Assembly (NCBI GenBank): GCA_002428365.1
Contig: DIVW01000026.1
Location: forward strand, 1 to 64,000
Direction of reading: 5' to 3'
Length of the DNA: 64,000 nt
Source of the DNA: Propionibacteriaceae bacterium UBA6122
GTDB lineage: Bacteria > Actinomycetota > Actinomycetes > Propionibacteriales > Propionibacteriaceae
In this document: piece by piece, positions 42,343 to 51,116 of the stretch
Numbering within the stretch: the first letter of the stretch is position 1
Layout: every line of letters starts with the position of its first letter
Notes under the pieces: generated by a model
Told to the model about the DNA's origin: nothing
The model's input: the letters and a program-made list of their open reading frames with translations, nothing else
Database searches by the model: none
Made by a program: the position numbers and the translations under genes

Positions 42343-43581
42343 TCAGCCCCTGCGCCCAGCCCGCTCGGAAAATTTGTCCAGCACGTTGATTGCATCCTGG
42401 GCAATGAACACCCGGTCGCGCTTCCGGTCTGTAGATTCAGTGAGCACTCCAGCGCCAACGGCTTGCTCAACCGCACGCCGGGCGGCGGTGCCGGATACCT
42501 GAAGCTGCTGCTCGATGAAGGCAACGCTGACCGCTGGCTGGCCGATCAACAGGTTCAACAGCCGCCTGCCAGTAGAACCGGCGCGCACTTGCATCACCTC
42601 AAGCCACCCGGTGCGAACCTCGGCGAGAGTGTCGACCAACCACCTGCCATCAGCCGCAGCGCGGGCACTCGCCTCGCACAACTCCCGCACTATCTGGGCG
42701 AAATCGCCTGCCCGGTAGGCCGTGAGCGCGGCGAAGTAGGACTCCGTGTCAGCCAGCAGCCCCGCCGAAATCGGGACGGTCACCCGGCTCGTGAGTTCGC
42801 TGTGCCGCAGCATGGCGTGCAGCAGCGCCCGTCCGGTTCGCCCATTTCCATCAGTGAACGGGTGAATGGTTTCGAACTGGGCGTGCGCCACCGCGGCCTG
42901 GACGAGCACCGGCAGGTCGTCACGCCGCAGGAAGCGGGTCAGGTCGTCCAGGTAGTGCGTCAGTCGGTGTGCGTGCGGCGGGATGAACGTGGCACCGTCC
43001 GGGCTCAAACCGGACGCTCCGATCCACACCTGCACCTCGCGCCACCGACCGGCCTGCGGGTCGCGTCCACCCAGCAGCGCGGAGTGCATGGCCAGGATGG
43101 AATCGGCATCGAGATCGTCAGACAGCCGGATGGCAGCAGCCATCGCCCGCACATTGCGGGAGACCAGTTCGGCATTCTTGCTGGCAGTGCCACCGAGTTC
43201 GGCGATGGCCAGCTGCCGCGCACCGACGGTGAGGTTCTCGATCTGCGATGAGGCTGCCGATTCAGAGCGCAACAAGACCGACTGCATCGGGGCGATGTCT
43301 TCACTGCCAAACTTCGCCGACACGTACGCGTCGAGCTTGATGATGGTGGCTGCCGCGTCTTCGGCTTCAGCGGCCAGCCCGCTGGGGATGTCGAAGTCAA
43401 CCTCGGCAATCTCAACCGGGATCGCCGCCTTGTAGGCGGACGGCAGCGCATCCCGCTTGCGCCTCGAAAGCGCCTCAACGTCGTAGTTGGGGTGCCACGG
43501 AAGCGTCTCGGTGGTGATCGGCCCAAACTTGCGCAGGGCTGACTCAGAACCCGCCGCGTGTTGCTTCGTAAGCTTCACCAT
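42343..43581 (-). CDS. Fic-domain AMPylator with N-terminal inhibitory helix (class II)
   Basis: Fic proteins transfer AMP from ATP to target side chains. The 412-residue protein has the catalytic motif HPFTDGNGRTGR at about residue 242. Before it, SSQIEN (about 111-116) fits the inhibitory (S/T)xxxE(G/N) helix of class II Fic proteins, which folds into the active site. A C-terminal winged-helix-like region (AVSVAFIEQQLQVSGTAARRAVEQAVGAGVL) may bind DNA. The start is ATG 43581. A three-part operator lies upstream (43590-43645), so it may regulate itself. Its target is unknown. Confidence 0.92.
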   Translation of the reverse strand: MVKLTKQHAAGSESALRKFGPITTETLPWHPNYDVEALSRRKRDALPSAYKAAIPVEIAEVDFDIPSGLAAEAEDAAATIIKLDAYVSAKFGSEDIAPMQSVLLRSESAASSQIENLTVGARQLAIAELGGTASKNAELVSRNVRAMAAAIRLSDDLDADSILAMHSALLGGRDPQAGRWREVQVWIGASGLSPDGATFIPPHAHRLTHYLDDLTRFLRRDDLPVLVQAAVAHAQFETIHPFTDGNGRTGRALLHAMLRHSELTSRVTVPISAGLLADTESYFAALTAYRAGDFAQIVRELCEASARAAADGRWLVDTLAEVRTGWLEVMQVRAGSTGRRLLNLLIGQPAVSVAFIEQQLQVSGTAARRAVEQAVGAGVLTESTDRKRDRVFIAQDAINVLDKFSERAGRRG

Positions 43582-43589
43582 GAATCGAC

Positions 43590-43645
43590 GTTAGCACACG
43601 TTAGCGGCCTAAGGTGTGCTAACGGACGTCGGTAGCACACCTTAG
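43590..43645. promoter_or_regulatory. Three-part inverted-repeat operator upstream of fic
   Basis: CTAAGGTGTGCTA (43609-43621) and TAGCACACCTTAG (43633-43645) form a perfect 13-base inverted repeat. GTTAGCACAC (43590-43599) is a third arm pairing with GTGTGCTAAC (43614-43623). The array begins nine bases before the fic start. Confidence 0.75.
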
Positions 43646-43732
43646 CCAGCCACTCACGGCTCGATGCAGCGGGCCGGGTACTCCCCCGACGACCTGGTTG
43701 CGACCCTGCCAAGACGGCCATCGTCTGCAGGC

Positions 43733-43798
43733 ATGGCAATCCACCTAATCACCGGAGCTGGCTCGGGAATCGGCGCGTCACTCGCCCAGCGCCGTTGA
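43733..43798 (+). pseudogene. Truncated 5' end of a short-chain dehydrogenase
   Basis: A 21-codon frame (MAIHLITGAGSGIGASLAQ then RR and stop) matches the start of the intact dehydrogenase at 46960, and about 50 bases upstream also match (CAAGACGGCCAT). Identity is about 80% over 120 bases, so the copies are paralogues of some age. The rest of this gene is gone; the IS481-type relic follows. Confidence 0.8.
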
Positions 43799-43861
43799 GT
43801 GGCTGATTGACAGCTACCTTGGTGGATCCTTGACACTCCCTGAAGGCGGGGGCTGAATGGG

Positions 43862-44040
43862 ACAAAGCAGCGGTATCAGGCTTTGTCCGCGGTGATCGCT
43901 CAGGGGTGAGACGGCGATTGGTGTGCTGCCCGGCCTGGGGCGTCGCGTCAGACGGTGGATGCCCGGTTGGCGAAGCACGAGGTTGACGGGTTTGAAGGCC
44001 AGGCTGATGGTTCGCATCGCCTTAGGTCGTTTCCTCATGG
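43862..44040 (+). pseudogene. IS481-type transposase relic, N-terminal part
   Basis: The frame reads QRYQALSAVIAQG, a TGA stop, then SRQTVDARLAKHEVDGFEGQADGSHR and RSFPH, matching the helix-turn-helix and spacer at the start of IS481-family transposases. The catalytic DDE domain is missing and there is an in-frame stop. Downstream, the frame runs by chance into the large gene at 44144. The 43646-44143 gap holds only this and the dehydrogenase fragment. Confidence 0.7.
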
Positions 44041-44143
44041 ACGGCGAGCTTGGGGTGGCCTTGGTTTGGCTTCGGTGGCACCTCTGGGCGGAAGCGGCCC
44101 ACCTAGCATTGTCGCAGCGCAATCTATTGTCCTGCGCGTCCTC

Positions 44144-46516
44144 ATGCTCACAACGCGACAAGAACCTAGTATCGCGTTCATGGCCCAGGAAATCGAGCAA
44201 GGCGAGACCTCGCTACAGATGCACCCAAATCTTCTCGAGGTGTCCGGAATCGTTCAGTTGCTGCGGGGTTGCATCATCGCTCAGGCGTACACCGTGCCGA
44301 ACGATCTAGCCGCCGCCATTGCCCTAACCCCATTGGGCATAGACATGAGGGACGAACTTCGCGCGCGCCACCGACGCACCCGACCCAACGAAGCGACGAT
44401 GGCGGTTGCCCTCATGATCGGCATCGGAGACGAACTGCTCATCGACCCAGTGCTTACTGACGTCGAGGGGCTTCGAATAGCGATGACCGCAGAAATCAAG
44501 CGGAAAAAACTGCTATTCCCCGATCCCTACCAGCGAGCATACGCCGAAGAGTTGTTTTTAACTTACGAATTCCAGAGCACTATCCCAGCGGCAGCCGCGC
44601 TCCGCTTCCTCAAAGAAAGGGAACAGGGGGTCTATCAGGTTGGCAGATCCACAGTCGGCCCCTGGGGGTGCATAGAAAGCGATCAGTTCCGCGTACTGGA
44701 ACCCGAACGTCACATTTACGGGTTCCACTGCGAAAACCAATGGTGCAACCGGCTTCACCCATTCAACCTCGAGACCGCCGAGAACGCTCCGATCAATCGA
44801 GCCCAATCTGAAATCCGTCCGATCCTAGAAGAGTATCGTCAGAACATTTCCCATCAGCGACTGCGCGAGTTCCGACTCGCGAATGCCAAACAGTTGCTGG
44901 CGGATCCGTTCATTGACTCGTCGCAGCTCCTAAATTTCATAGGAGATGCGTTATCAAACGACGAACGCACGAACCTCGCCGCAACCGCCCTCGGAGCCAT
45001 GCTTCGAGCTTCACCATCTTCGCGTGCCCGAATTTCATCGGTTTCTTCAAGAGTCCTCTCAGACCCGTTGAAGTTCGTCCGGGAACTAACCTTCGGGGAG
45101 GTCATGCAATTGCTTCACCTAATGAGTGACGACGCCTTAGTGCGGAGTATCGATGAAGCAGCCGCTTCGGGATCGCTCCGAACCGAGCCAGACCTGCGCC
45201 GGACCGCAAGGGTTGACAGGTGGCCCCATAGCCCGTTCACTGCGGAAGTCGGGACAAAGGGCCTTCGCTTCGCCGTAACTCCGGATCGGGAGAACGTCAC
45301 CCTCGGACAACTTCTTCATCGGGTTTACGTGGATAGCCCCAGCGACCTTGCATTCGCCCTTGACCGCCCCTCAAACGAACCTCTTGACTCGCTTATCTCT
45401 TTCGCATTCCAGACGATGGACGTCGAAGCCGTTGCAGACGGATGTCTGATCAATGATCGAAGGGCGGCCGCAGCTGCGTGCGACCTTCTCCACATCGATG
45501 TCGGAAACAGGACTCGGGCGGAAATCGCTGATCTATTGAAATGGCGACTAGGCCTTAAGGACGAGGTGGAAGCAAGCAAGTCTCACACGCTCATGTCGGC
45601 CATCGAGCATTACCTAGGAGCGCCGGCCGAAAGGAGCGAGGAAGACAAACGCGGAGATCTTTCGAACATATACGTGAGCTTAGAGACTGAACTCATGCTT
45701 GCCATCCGGTTTGCGGAATGGGCTCTCACTTCCGACCACTACCTAAATGAGCCTCGATTCTCGCTTCGACTTCGGGACCTGCCGCCCAATTCGCGATTCC
45801 TTGTCGGTCGCGATGGCCGCGCCCTTTCATCTCCCCCGACTTTCCAGCCTTTGGCCTCCTCCTTCGGGAGATTGGCTGATTGGCTGGAAGGCACTGCCCC
45901 CGAACTGCGCGAAGTGGCCACACTACCCGCCTCAACAGTCGCGTCCGGGCGCCCATTCTCATTTCAACACCTCTCGATTTTTCATGATTTGACGCCTGAA
46001 TCACGCTCCTCGGTCCTGGAATCGCTACGGGCGGCGACTCGGGAGTTTGATGATAGGGACGTCATCTCGGTGCGAAATTCAGGGCCCGGGCATGGTAACA
46101 ATGTGTTTCCTGACGATGACCTGATCAGGGTTGCACTCACCCACGTCCGGCGAGGAATCGACACCCTTGCCAAGAGCGGCCTCACTCCGGTCGTGTACGA
46201 ACGGACTTCAATGAGCAGCGGGCTTCGTGGGCAAACTGAGACCACTTACCAGGCGTGGGTCGGGAGCGTCTCGATTCGGGTGCCGTTTTGGCCGCTCGCG
46301 CCGGGTCTTCCTAGCTCATCGTCCCATCTCGTAATTGTTTCGGGCGCTTCCGGTCCAGGCTGGGGGGAAGTGCGGTTCACCGTGCCGACGGGCGATCGTG
46401 GCGGCTCCAGGTGGGAGAGCTGGCCACCTCGTCGACGGTCCGAAAGACACGACGACTGGGATGCGACATCCGGTGCTGCGGAGGCGTCCAATGAGGCACG
46501 TCCGCTGACCGGCTAG
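44144..46516 (+). CDS. Large protein of unknown function in an insertion-like segment
   Basis: I do not recognise this protein of about 790 residues. The frame extends upstream to 43955, but those codons belong to the transposase relic. ATG 44144 and ATG 44180 are possible starts; there is no clear ribosome-binding site, and TATTGT at 44125 may be a -10 box for a short or leaderless transcript. It has a helical N-terminal half with one Cys-containing motif (YGFHCENQWCNRLHPF), a central segment with many charged helices, and a C-terminal SGPGHGNNVFPDDDLIRVALTHVRRG stretch. It lacks signal peptide and membrane helices. Codon use is more AT-tolerant than neighbours, which suggests transfer. A stand-alone defence role is possible but unsupported. 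Confidence 0.7.
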   Translation: MLTTRQEPSIAFMAQEIEQGETSLQMHPNLLEVSGIVQLLRGCIIAQAYTVPNDLAAAIALTPLGIDMRDELRARHRRTRPNEATMAVALMIGIGDELLIDPVLTDVEGLRIAMTAEIKRKKLLFPDPYQRAYAEELFLTYEFQSTIPAAAALRFLKEREQGVYQVGRSTVGPWGCIESDQFRVLEPERHIYGFHCENQWCNRLHPFNLETAENAPINRAQSEIRPILEEYRQNISHQRLREFRLANAKQLLADPFIDSSQLLNFIGDALSNDERTNLAATALGAMLRASPSSRARISSVSSRVLSDPLKFVRELTFGEVMQLLHLMSDDALVRSIDEAAASGSLRTEPDLRRTARVDRWPHSPFTAEVGTKGLRFAVTPDRENVTLGQLLHRVYVDSPSDLAFALDRPSNEPLDSLISFAFQTMDVEAVADGCLINDRRAAAAACDLLHIDVGNRTRAEIADLLKWRLGLKDEVEASKSHTLMSAIEHYLGAPAERSEEDKRGDLSNIYVSLETELMLAIRFAEWALTSDHYLNEPRFSLRLRDLPPNSRFLVGRDGRALSSPPTFQPLASSFGRLADWLEGTAPELREVATLPASTVASGRPFSFQHLSIFHDLTPESRSSVLESLRAATREFDDRDVISVRNSGPGHGNNVFPDDDLIRVALTHVRRGIDTLAKSGLTPVVYERTSMSSGLRGQTETTYQAWVGSVSIRVPFWPLAPGLPSSSSHLVIVSGASGPGWGEVRFTVPTGDRGGSRWESWPPRRRSERHDDWDATSGAAEASNEARPLTG

Positions 46517-46959
46517 GGGCGGAACTTGGACCCGAAGGCACCCAGGGCTACGGCAGAAATACCTGCCGTTCTTGCGCCGAGCCCCTGAACCCGGCGGTCA
46601 TCCACCCCTGTGGTCAGTGGCATCCCGGCCGAGTGCGTACGGGCTGCTGGTGAGTGAGCCCGTGCCCAGTTGGAACGCCCGAACATCCAAGACTTCGCCT
46701 TTGAGCGGTCCAGACAATCGCCTAGTGAAGGTGGGGTAGCTGGTTGGGCGCCCGTACAGACCTGCTCCAGAGGATTGGCGGACCCGTTCAACGCCGGCCC
46801 CAACTGCCACCAACGCATTGAATGGATGGCGGCTCGTCGGGAGGCGGCACAACCATCGAGGGCCCCAACTACGTGAACGCGTACCGTCCCCCTCAAGACC
46901 CGGGTCCTCCCCCGACAAGTCGGTTGTGGCCTCCGCCAAGACGGCCATAGCCTGCCAGC
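46517..46959. other. Intergenic region, no convincing gene
   Basis: Frames on both strands reach up to 152 codons, but none shows a domain or good start. The last 60 bases match the sequence upstream of the truncated dehydrogenase copy (43675-43732), so the dehydrogenase promoter region was copied with the gene. The rest may be decayed mobile DNA. Confidence 0.5.
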
Positions 46960-47646
46960 ATGGGAATCCACCTGATCACCGGGGCTGGTTCGGGAATCGG
47001 CACAGCGCTCGCTGGCCGCCTCGCTGCGCGCGGCGATGAACTGCTACTCGTGGCCCGCAACCAGCGGCGGGCCGATCAGCTACGCCAAAGCTTCGGCGGT
47101 GCGCAGGTCATCGAGGCCGATCTGGCCAGCCCGCAACTCGAGGCCGCCCTGCTCGAACACCAGACCCCTGAGCGGCTCGACTCGGTGATTCATGCCGCCG
47201 GCATCGTGGCACTCAACCCGGTGGCAAACCTGTCAACGGCCGAGTTCCTCGACACTCTGCTGGTCAACCTGGTCTCCCCCATCGCGCTCACCCGCTGGGC
47301 CCTGCCAGCGCTGCGAGCCGCCCGAGGCAGCGTCATCTTCGTGAATTCAACTGCGGGCCTAAACGCCAACCCGCACTGGGCTTCCTACGCCGCCTCGAAA
47401 GCTGGGCTCCGGTCCGCCGCCGATGCCCTACGAGCTGAGGAAGCCGCCAACGGCGTCCGGGTCACCACCGTCTTTCCTGGACGCACCGCCACCCCGATGC
47501 AGCAGGCCGTCCGCCAGCAAGAGGGCGGCAGCTACGACCCGTCCGACTATCTCGACCCGGTCACGGTGGCGATCGCGATCATGCAGGCAATCGACCTGCC
47601 CCGCGACGCCACCATTCCCGAGATCACGCTGCGACCCGGCCCCTGA
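46960..47646 (+). CDS. Short-chain dehydrogenase/reductase
   Basis: A 228-residue Rossmann-fold oxidoreductase. The cofactor motif is TGAGSGIGTALAGRLAARG (residues 7-25), the NAG-like motif is HAAGIVAL, and the active site has serine in VIFVNSTAG and YAASK (about residue 148). The arginine after the first beta strand (VARNQRRAD) favours NADP. The substrate is unknown. A truncated copy of its first 21 codons lies 3.2 kb upstream (43733). It converges on the sugar ABC transporter. Confidence 0.92.
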   Translation: MGIHLITGAGSGIGTALAGRLAARGDELLLVARNQRRADQLRQSFGGAQVIEADLASPQLEAALLEHQTPERLDSVIHAAGIVALNPVANLSTAEFLDTLLVNLVSPIALTRWALPALRAARGSVIFVNSTAGLNANPHWASYAASKAGLRSAADALRAEEAANGVRVTTVFPGRTATPMQQAVRQQEGGSYDPSDYLDPVTVAIAIMQAIDLPRDATIPEITLRPGP

Positions 47647-47655
47647 CGTCCGCAC

Positions 47656-48480
47656 TCACTTGATGCCAGAGGTGGCAATCCCCTCGATGAAGTAGCGCTG
47701 CAAGAAGAGGAACACCACCAGAATTGGCGCCACTACGACGGTCGCACCAGCAAGCAGCAGACCGTAGTCGCTTTGGTGCTGACCATTGGCGACCAGCGCG
47801 AGCCCGACGGGCAGTGTGTAGGTCGATTCGTTCACACTGACGACCAACGGCCACAGGAAGTTGTTCCAGGACCCTAGGAACGTCAGTATGCCGAGCGTCG
47901 CGAAGGCTGGCACCGCCAGCGGCAGGTAGATCCGGAAGAAGACCCCGAGCTCGCTGGCCCCGTCGATTCGGGCCGCCTCAGCGAGATCCTTGGGCAGGCC
48001 GATGAAGAACTGCCGCATCAGGAACACCCCGAACGGCTGCACCAGGAACGGCAGCATCAGCGCTGACAAGTTGCCGATGAGATGCAGGTTCGCCGCCAAA
48101 ATGAACTGCGGAATGAACAGCACGAGCCCCGGAATCATCAACGCGCCCATCACTGCGCCGAAGACGATCCGCTTGCCGGGGAAGTCCAAGCGGGCCAGGG
48201 CGTAGCCGAGCATCGCGCTGAACATCAGGTTGGCCGCCACGACGACCACAGCCACCACCACCGAGTTGATGAAGTAGCTCCCGAAGGAGGCCTTCTCGAA
48301 CAGCAGCACGAAGTTGTCCAGGCTGGGGTTCTGCGGCAGCCAACTGGGCGGGGACGCCATGAGCTCGGAGTTTGGCTTGACCGAGCCGAGCAGCATCCAG
48401 ACGAAGGGCAGCATCACCATCGACAGCAGCACTGACAACAGGATGTAGAGCCACCAGCGGGTCTTGGGTTTGCTAAACAT
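47656..48480 (-). CDS. Carbohydrate ABC transporter permease, MalG type
   Basis: A 274-residue CUT1 inner-membrane permease with six transmembrane helices. The EAA loop reads LPKDLAEAARIDGASELGVFFRIYLPLAVPA (about residues 165-195), which contacts the ATPase. The chosen start ATG 48480 overlaps the preceding stop by one base (TGATG). It is the last gene of the SBP-permease-permease set; there is no ATPase, so a shared MsiK-type ATPase encoded elsewhere is expected. Confidence 0.92.
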   Translation of the reverse strand: MFSKPKTRWWLYILLSVLLSMVMLPFVWMLLGSVKPNSELMASPPSWLPQNPSLDNFVLLFEKASFGSYFINSVVVAVVVVAANLMFSAMLGYALARLDFPGKRIVFGAVMGALMIPGLVLFIPQFILAANLHLIGNLSALMLPFLVQPFGVFLMRQFFIGLPKDLAEAARIDGASELGVFFRIYLPLAVPAFATLGILTFLGSWNNFLWPLVVSVNESTYTLPVGLALVANGQHQSDYGLLLAGATVVVAPILVVFLFLQRYFIEGIATSGIK

Positions 48481-49427
48481 CAGCCCTTCTCCCTCGTGAC
48501 TCGGAACTGAATGATGGTCACGATCAGGATGACCAGGAAGGTGAGGTACGCCATCGCGCCCGAATAGCCCCAGTTGCCGAAGCCGAACTGCTGGTAGGTG
48601 TACATCGATGCCGAAAGCGTCGCGTTGAGCGGGCCGCCCTGGGTCATGACGAACGGCTCCTCGAAGAACTGCAGATACCCGATCGAAGTGGTGACCAGGA
48701 CGAACAGCAGCGTCGGCCGAAGCGCGGGCAGGGTCACGTTCACAAACCGCTGCCAAGTGCCCGCTCCGTCGAGAGCGGCCGCCTCATGCAACTCCCACGA
48801 CACGCTCTGGAGACCGGCCAACAAGATGATCATGGCGTTCCCGAAGTTCCGCCAGATCGACATGATGATCAGCGAAAACAGGGCGGTGTTTTCGTCCCCG
48901 ATCCAGTTTGGGCCCTTGATGCCGACCACGGCCAGCATCTGGTTGATGATGCCGAAGTCGGGCTGCAGCAGGAACCGCCACACCACAGCCACCGCAACGA
49001 TCGAGGTGATGACCGGGGTGTAGAAGCCCAGCCGGAAGAAGCCGCGCGCCTTGGTGATGCCCTTATTGAGCGCCACCGCAACCGCCAGGCCAGCCACGAT
49101 CGTCGCCGGGACACCGACCACCACGAAGATCACCGTGTTCAGCGCCGCCTTGCGGAAGATCGGGTCGCTCACGGCCCGCACATAGTTGTCGAAAGCCACG
49201 AAGTTCACCCCGAACGGAGTCTGGACGTCATTGCGGCTCATATCGGTGAACGACATGTACATCGACTGGATCACCGGCCAGGCCGTGAAGACCAGAAACA
49301 GGACGATGAACGGGGCCGAGAGCAGCAGCCCCGCGCGGGCCTCCGCAGCGTTCCGGGTGGTTGCCCGCCCGGAACGCTTGGAAGCCCGCTTCCGCCCGGC
49401 GCTAACCGAGTTGGAGTTGGCGGTCAT
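48480..49427 (-). CDS. Carbohydrate ABC transporter permease, MalF type
   Basis: A 315-residue CUT1 permease. After a basic cytoplasmic N-terminus (KRASKRSGRATTRN) six helices follow, with an EAA loop LQSVSWELHEAAALDGAGTWQRFVNVTLPAL (about 205-235). It pairs with the MalG-type permease whose start overlaps its stop. It starts 3 bases after the substrate-binding protein gene. Confidence 0.92.
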   Translation of the reverse strand: MTANSNSVSAGRKRASKRSGRATTRNAAEARAGLLLSAPFIVLFLVFTAWPVIQSMYMSFTDMSRNDVQTPFGVNFVAFDNYVRAVSDPIFRKAALNTVIFVVVGVPATIVAGLAVAVALNKGITKARGFFRLGFYTPVITSIVAVAVVWRFLLQPDFGIINQMLAVVGIKGPNWIGDENTALFSLIIMSIWRNFGNAMIILLAGLQSVSWELHEAAALDGAGTWQRFVNVTLPALRPTLLFVLVTTSIGYLQFFEEPFVMTQGGPLNATLSASMYTYQQFGFGNWGYSGAMAYLTFLVILIVTIIQFRVTREKG

Positions 49428-49430
49428 TGC

Positions 49431-50693
49431 TCAGCCCATGCCCACCGATGTGGCCTGCTGTTGGAGTGCCTTCAGTGAGGCATCCGGGTCAGCTCCGGTT
49501 CGGGTCACCTTCTCCACAGTCGAATCGAACTGCTTGGCGACCTGCTCCCAGGTGGCCACCGACGGTGGGGCGTAGGCGGTCTTGAGCTGCTCGGCAAACA
49601 CGGCAAACTTCGCGTCCCCGGTGACCGCCGGATCGGCCAGCGCGGTCTTTACGCTGGGCAGGTCGCCGATCGTCTTGAACCACTCAACCTGGGTTTGGGA
49701 CTGGGTCAGGTAATCCACGAGCTTCCAGGCGGCATCCCGGTTTTTGGTCGACTTGAACACTGCCAGGTTCGAGCCGCCGATGAATGAGGCGCCCGACACC
49801 TTCGTTGGCATCGCGAAGACGCCGTAGTCGTCCTTGCCCATCTTGCCGGTCGTCTCCACGCCGGACATCATCCACGGGCCCGAGATGAACATGGGCACCT
49901 TGCCCGAGGCGAAATCGGCAACGAGGGTGTCGCCCACGGGTGCCTTGTTCGCCAGTCCTTCGGTGAAGAAGTCCTGGTAGAACTTCAGCCCCTCGACGTT
50001 CTTGGGATCGTCGAAAGTCCAGCTCTTGGCGTCATCAGTGTTGATCTTCCCGCCAGCACTCCACATCAACGGCAGCACCGTCTGCCACGAGCCTTCGCCG
50101 CCCGGCAGCATGCTGATGCCGTATTTGGCACCACCCTTCTCCTTCATGGCCTTGGCCATGGCAAAGAACTCGTCCCACGTCTTCGGATCGGTGGTCACGC
50201 CGGCCTTAGCGGCCACGGCCTTGTTGTAGTAGACGACGCGAGTTTCGACATACCAGGGCACCCCGAGCGAGGTGCCGTTGACGACGGTGGTCTTCTGGGC
50301 ACCCTCCAGGAACTTGGTGCTGTCGAGGTTCGACGGGGTCGGGTCGATCTGTTGGGCGAGTTCGGCCACCCAAGTTGTGCCCACCTGGGCGACGTCGGGC
50401 AGCACATTGGCGGCTGCCGCACTGACGAACTTGTCATGTGCTGAGGACCACGGAATCGAGGTCACGTTGACCTTGACGCCCGGGTTGGCAGCCACGAACT
50501 TGTCGGTGACCGCCTTGAGCTCGTCGCCTTCGGCGCCCATGGCCCAAACCTCGAGGGTGCCGCTCGCGGCCGCCGCAGTGTTCATCGGGCTGCCAACCCC
50601 GCCTTGGGCGTTGGTGGTTTCAGCTCGACCGCAACCGGTGATGGTCAGGGCCAGCGCAGCGGCGCCTGCTATGACGGCGTATCGCTTCTTCAT
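49431..50693 (-). CDS. Sugar-binding lipoprotein of the ABC transporter
   Basis: A 420-residue extracellular solute-binding protein (family 1). A lipoprotein signal peptide ends LTITGCGRAE, with Cys about residue 21 to be lipidated. The mature domain has EVWAMGAEGDELKAVTDKF, a family signature around MPTKVSGASFIGGSNLAVF, and DAAWKLVDYLTQSQTQ. The GH94 gene upstream suggests beta-1,2-glucooligosaccharides as ligand, as in the Listeria sophorooligosaccharide system. Start ATG 50693. Confidence 0.9.
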   Translation of the reverse strand: MKKRYAVIAGAAALALTITGCGRAETTNAQGGVGSPMNTAAAASGTLEVWAMGAEGDELKAVTDKFVAANPGVKVNVTSIPWSSAHDKFVSAAAANVLPDVAQVGTTWVAELAQQIDPTPSNLDSTKFLEGAQKTTVVNGTSLGVPWYVETRVVYYNKAVAAKAGVTTDPKTWDEFFAMAKAMKEKGGAKYGISMLPGGEGSWQTVLPLMWSAGGKINTDDAKSWTFDDPKNVEGLKFYQDFFTEGLANKAPVGDTLVADFASGKVPMFISGPWMMSGVETTGKMGKDDYGVFAMPTKVSGASFIGGSNLAVFKSTKNRDAAWKLVDYLTQSQTQVEWFKTIGDLPSVKTALADPAVTGDAKFAVFAEQLKTAYAPPSVATWEQVAKQFDSTVEKVTRTGADPDASLKALQQQATSVGMG

Positions 50694-51116
50694 TTCGTAC
50701 TCCTGTTCGTGGGGATGAAAATGCAGCCCGGGAACTGCGAGGGACGCCGCAGGGGCGTGTTAGTCAATGCCAACCGACGGGTCCGGCGGCAGCAGCCGCT
50801 CGACCCGGGGACGACTTGCGTCGAGGGCAGTAACTAGGTGGGGATGGCGGCGGAAGCGCCGCCTTGAATTCGCGCGAAGACACGGTCACCAATGCCCGGT
50901 GCGACCCTGTTTGAAACATGTTGGCAAGCACTGGAAGCAGTCGCGCGGGAGATGGGCACTGGGACCTCCTTAGTTGGTTCGGTCCACGGGAGTGCGTGTG
51001 GGGTCCATCCGGCCGGGAGTTCACCTGGCCGAGGCGCGAAAGCCACTACATCCGTTATCAACGACTATCCGGCACACCCGATGGGTAAGCAATACCTACA
51101 ACGACTGAACTGCGAA
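50694..51116. other. Region between GH94 gene and transporter genes
   Basis: No gene is evident. A GC hairpin, GGCGGCG with CGCCGCC near 50845, and an AACATGTT palindrome near 50920 are the only structures. The latter might be an operator. The length suggests the transporter genes have their own promoter. Confidence 0.4.

Noticed and set aside
43955..44143. N-terminal extension of the large unknown protein
   Set aside because: These codons match an IS481-type transposase relic and are joined to the gene only by chance reading frame.
50860..51000. AACATGTT and nearby bases as a LacI-type operator for the sugar genes
   Set aside because: The palindrome is only 8 bases, the surrounding sequence is not symmetrical, and no LacI gene is in the window.
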